This document shows positions 61,319 through 64,000 of a DNA stretch of 64,000 nucleotides, piece by piece. Origin of the DNA: Myxococcales bacterium (GTDB taxonomy: Bacteria; Myxococcota_A; Polyangia; Polyangiales; Polyangiaceae); contig JADJCA010000029.1 in the NCBI GenBank assembly GCA_016703425.1, forward strand, positions 663,860 to 727,859, read 5' to 3'. Position 1 is the stretch's first letter; every line of letters begins with the position of its first letter. Below the pieces are notes generated by a model that was not told the DNA's origin, searched no databases, and was given only the letters and a program-made list of their open reading frames with translations. The position numbers and the translations under genes are program-made.

Positions 61319-62368
61319 CTATCGCCGGACGAGCTGGGAGGCGGGCATCAGGAGCGCCGCGGCGGCTCTCGCCGCCAGCTCGCTGGTCGAGCGTGGTGCG
61401 CCGTTGGGGGCCTCCCCCTGGGCGCTGGCCGCGCGCCGCGCGTCGGCGAGCCGCTCGTCCATGTGCGCCTTCGCGGCGGTCTCGTCGCCCGGCACGAGAA
61501 AGCTCCGAACGAAGACCTCGGCGGCCTTGTACGAGCTGCGCACGAGGGGACCGCTCGCCGCGTACAGAAATCCCCTGCCGCGCGCGAGTTCGGCGAAACG
61601 AGCGAACGCCTCCGGCGTGACGAAACGATCCACCGGTGCGTGTTTTGGTGTAGGGCGCAGGTATTGACCCAGAGTGACGATGTCGACGCCGGCGCTTCGC
61701 AGGTCGCGCAAGGTCTGTTCGACCTCAGCGTCGGTCTCGCCGATGCCGACCATGATGCTCGACTTGGTGACGCGCTTCGGATCGCGCGCCTTCACGCGGG
61801 CCAGCACCCCGAGCGACTGAGCGTAGCTGCAGCGAGCGTCGCGGATCTTTCGTTGGAGGCGCTCGGTCACCTCGATGTTGTGGGCCCAGACGTCGGGCCG
61901 CGCGTCGACCGTGGTGTCGACGTAGTCGAGGTGGCCGCCGAAGTCGCCGAGGAGGGTCTCGACGAGCATGTCGGGACGAAGCTCCTTCAGACGCGTCACG
62001 GTGCGCGCAACGTGCGACGCGCCGCCGTCGAGGAGATCGTCGCGGTCGACCATCGTCAGGACGACGTACTGGAGCTCCATGCGCGAGAGGGCGCGCGCCA
62101 CGTGCTCGGGCTCACGAACGTCGACGGCGCCGCGCGGGTCGCCGCTCGTGACGGCGCAGAATCGGCAGCCACGCGTGCACACGTCGCCGAGGAGCATCAC
62201 CGTCGCCGTGCCCTCGGTCCAGCACTCGCCGATGTTCGGGCAACGCGCCTCTTCGCAAACCGTGTGCAGGTCGAGCGCGCGAAACGTGTCCTTGAGGTGC
62301 GCGTAGCTCTCGCCGCCGGGAGCACGGACCTTCAGCCACGGGGGTTTTGGCTCAAAACGGGATGTCAC
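61319..62368 (-). CDS. lipA: Lipoyl synthase
   Basis: 349 aa. Radical-SAM LipA motifs: CEEARCPNIGECWTEGTAT (auxiliary [4Fe-4S] Cys) and GDVCTRGCRFCAV (radical SAM CxxxCxxC), then NIEVTERLQRKIRDARCSYA, MVGIGETDAEVEQTLRDLR. It inserts sulfur at octanoyl-C6/C8 to make lipoate. GTG 62368 with GAGG about 6 nt upstream. The C-terminal about 40 residues are an Ala-rich extension. It is the first gene of an apparent lipA-small protein-permease run. Confidence 0.95.
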   Translation of the reverse strand: MTSRFEPKPPWLKVRAPGGESYAHLKDTFRALDLHTVCEEARCPNIGECWTEGTATVMLLGDVCTRGCRFCAVTSGDPRGAVDVREPEHVARALSRMELQYVVLTMVDRDDLLDGGASHVARTVTRLKELRPDMLVETLLGDFGGHLDYVDTTVDARPDVWAHNIEVTERLQRKIRDARCSYAQSLGVLARVKARDPKRVTKSSIMVGIGETDAEVEQTLRDLRSAGVDIVTLGQYLRPTPKHAPVDRFVTPEAFARFAELARGRGFLYAASGPLVRSSYKAAEVFVRSFLVPGDETAAKAHMDERLADARRAASAQGEAPNGAPRSTSELAARAAAALLMPASQLVRR

Positions 62369-62462
62369 CGGGCGACCTCGCCCCGTACATAGTAGAGGTC
62401 GCGGGAAACGGCCAGCGGCGCCGGTTGTCTGTCGCGCCGTGGCTGCCCCGTCTAGGCGCGGT

Positions 62463-63032
62463 TCAGCGCGGGGCCTGGGCGACGACGTCGCTCGTCGCGT
62501 CGCCCGTCGCCGTCGCCGCTTTGGCGCGCGGCGCCAGCGTGATGTCGACGCGCCGGTCGCGATGCCAGCCGTCTTCGTCCGTGCCTTCGGCGTCGAGCTC
62601 GCCGCGCGAGGTCTTCGCCAGCTTCGCTTGTTCGACGCCCAAGAGGGCCAGGTAGCTGCCCACGCCGTCGGCCCGGTGCTCGCCGAGCACGAGGTTGTAT
62701 TCGAGCTCGCCGCGGGGGTCGGCGCGACCCACGAGCGAGAGGCCTCGTCCGGCCAGGGGGCCCGTGGTGACGCAGCGCGCGACTTGAACGAGGACGTCAC
62801 GGTCTTCCGGGAGGAGCGTCGCGTCATCAAAGTTGAACTTCGGTGCCTTCTCGACGTTTCCGAAGGTGATCTTGCAGAGCCGCGCGAGCTCGCGGTCGAC
62901 GTGGACGCTCGGCCTTGGCAGGCGCGCGCCGGTGGTCTCGAGGGCCTCCGGCAAGGCGGGCTTTTTTGCGCAACCGACGGAAGCGAGTGCGAAGGCAACG
63001 AAAGAGAGCGAGAAGAAGCGCGTCGAGTCCAT
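62463..63032 (-). CDS. OmpA/Pal-like lipoprotein
   Basis: 189 aa. Lipoprotein signal ending ALASVGC. C-terminal OmpA-like peptidoglycan-binding domain: FDDATLLPEDRDVLVQVARCV, LVGRADPRGELEYNLVLGEHRADGVGSYL, RRVDITLAP. Likely anchors the outer membrane to peptidoglycan. AGGGAGG upstream of ATG 63032 is a strong Shine-Dalgarno. Confidence 0.88.
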   Translation of the reverse strand: MDSTRFFSLSFVAFALASVGCAKKPALPEALETTGARLPRPSVHVDRELARLCKITFGNVEKAPKFNFDDATLLPEDRDVLVQVARCVTTGPLAGRGLSLVGRADPRGELEYNLVLGEHRADGVGSYLALLGVEQAKLAKTSRGELDAEGTDEDGWHRDRRVDITLAPRAKAATATGDATSDVVAQAPR

Positions 63033-63221
63033 GGTTGGACCTCCCTTCCTCTCGCCGGTACGGCATCGGTCGACGAAGGGACAAGTTTCCGAACACCTGC
63101 GACGAGGACGCGGCACAAAGTCGCAGCGTCTCGGCGCGGCGTTGGAATTTTCTAGAGCCGCGCGGCTCACCGTCGCGACGCGCCACGCGGCAAGCGCTTT
63201 CCCGCGCTGCTATAGAGAGGC

Positions 63222-63587
63222 GTGCCGCTCGCTCCGCTCCTCGACCCGCCCGCCGCCGACGGCTCTGACTGCGTGACCTGCGGTCGCTGTTGCCATCACG
63301 GTCCCGAGACCGTGAGCCTGCGCCGCGTCGACGAGGAGCGGATGGGCGCTCGACACCTTGCGGTCTACACGGAAATGTTTCGGCGCCCGCCCTACTTTCG
63401 GTTCGTGAAAAACGACGGCGAGCGCTGCGCCGCACTCGACCTCTCGACACCGGGCGCTTACCCGTGCGCCATCTACGATGTTCGCCCCGACGGCTGCCGC
63501 ATCGTCGAGCCAGCGTCGCCGGCATGCCTTGAGGCGCGCCGATTGGGGCAACTCGGCTTCAGCGTCGAGTTCACCGCGCCCAAGTAG
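63222..63587 (+). CDS. YkgJ-family cysteine cluster protein
   Basis: 121 aa. CVTCGRCCHHGPETVSL gives the CxxCxxCC cluster typical of the YkgJ family, thought to bind a metal or FeS centre; further Cys in PCAIYDVRPDGCRI. GTG at 63222. Role unknown. Confidence 0.82.
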   Translation: MPLAPLLDPPAADGSDCVTCGRCCHHGPETVSLRRVDEERMGARHLAVYTEMFRRPPYFRFVKNDGERCAALDLSTPGAYPCAIYDVRPDGCRIVEPASPACLEARRLGQLGFSVEFTAPK

Positions 63588-63678
63588 CGAGGAAAGGCGG
63601 CCCGTCGCGCGGGGGCGGGGCCGCGGAAAAAGGCCTCGGAAAAACACGCCGCTATTGCGCGGCGCGCGCACCTCGGCC

Positions 63679-64000
63679 ATGGAAGGCCCAATGAGCAGCG
63701 CTCGCTCTCTAATTCTCATGGGGTGTCTCCTCGCCGTGACAATGGCGGTCGCGTGCGGAGCGGAGAATCGGTCGCCCATCGGCGAGCCCGCGGGCGATGC
63801 GTCCACCGCAGGCAACGCCGACGGCGCGAAGGTGAACGAGGGCGACGGCGCCGCCGAGCCGGACGACGCGGCGGCTCCCGACGGCGCGAGCACGACGTTC
63901 CATGTTGGAGGTTTCGTCACGGGGCTGACGGGCGTCGGCCTCGTGCTCAGCATCGGCAACGAAGACGTCGTCGTGGCGGCGGCGAACGGGGCCATCGTGC
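63679..64000 (+). CDS. Start of a lipoprotein gene (3' truncated by window end)
   Basis: 107 codons visible. Lipoprotein signal MEGPMSSARSLILMGCLLAV then TMAVACGAENRS; an Asp/Ala-rich linker; then FHVGGFVTGLTGVGLVLSIG, the repeated beta-strand motif (FHVGG-x-V-x-GLTG-GLVL) I recall from myxobacterial surface propeller-like proteins. The rest is outside the window. Confidence 0.6.
   Translation, partial: MEGPMSSARSLILMGCLLAVTMAVACGAENRSPIGEPAGDASTAGNADGAKVNEGDGAAEPDDAAAPDGASTTFHVGGFVTGLTGVGLVLSIGNEDVVVAAANGAIV

Overview
The window is about 64 kb of very GC-rich DNA from what looks like a myxobacterium (phylum Myxococcota, possibly Polyangiales). This rests on protein families typical of that group: a gmx1-type sigma factor paired with a giant WD40 Ser/Thr kinase, a DUF2330 protein, many lipoproteins, C-terminal MYXO-CTERM-like sorting tails (Cys, membrane helix, Arg cluster), an MXAN_2561/MXAN_2562-like gene pair and an MXAN_5187-like protein. 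Family assignments come from reading motifs, not from database searches. I found no rRNA, tRNA, CRISPR array or phage module.

Layout. 1-16.5 kb: the end of an ATPase/TPR regulator, an esterase, a DUF2330 protein, a lipin-like phosphatase, a lysozyme-like lipoprotein with an apparent frameshift, a CFA/sphingolipid C9-type methyltransferase, the sigma-kinase pair, and a PHM-like copper monooxygenase fused to a cytochrome c domain. 16.5-27 kb: a LysR regulator, a RAYT-like HUH transposase, malic enzyme, two hydrolases, a calpain-like protease, an inositol-monophosphatase-like enzyme and Mpl. This stretch is peppered with a 9-mer, CAATGTCGG: 16 exact copies in 10.4 kb against one copy in the rest of the window. 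Several copies are clustered at 35-45 bp spacing with short hairpins between them. 27-42 kb: a phosphoesterase, a sirtuin, an NAPE-PLD-like lipoprotein, HflX, an MFS permease, a His-rich beta-carbonic anhydrase, a ClpB paralogue with a degenerate first ATPase domain, a glutaredoxin, an aminotransferase and a secreted/outer-membrane pair. 42-64 kb: Lgt, several lipoproteins, a lytic-transglycosylase-like protein, a kinase overlapping asd, pdxH, a lipoprotein gene interrupted by an in-frame TGA, MutT, Prx6, a Rieske protein, a Lon-substrate-domain protein, an SDR-folE pair, an FtsX-like permease, lipA, an OmpA-like lipoprotein and the start of another lipoprotein.

Gene cooperation. Many neighbours overlap by 4 nt (ATGA or GTGA): hydrolase/nitrilase, mpl/IMPase, MXAN_2561/2562-like, propeller/SLT, asd/kinase, pdxH/lipoprotein, folE/SDR and small protein/permease. 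Envelope functions dominate: lipoproteins, Lgt, Mpl, lysozyme- and SLT-like enzymes, and an OmpA-like protein.

The most novel signal is the CAATGTCGG repeat family beside the RAYT-like transposase, which may be an undescribed REP/RAYT system. Others worth checking are the sphingolipid-type methyltransferase, the calpain with a double-glycine leader, the ClpB paralogue, and the two interrupted reading frames.
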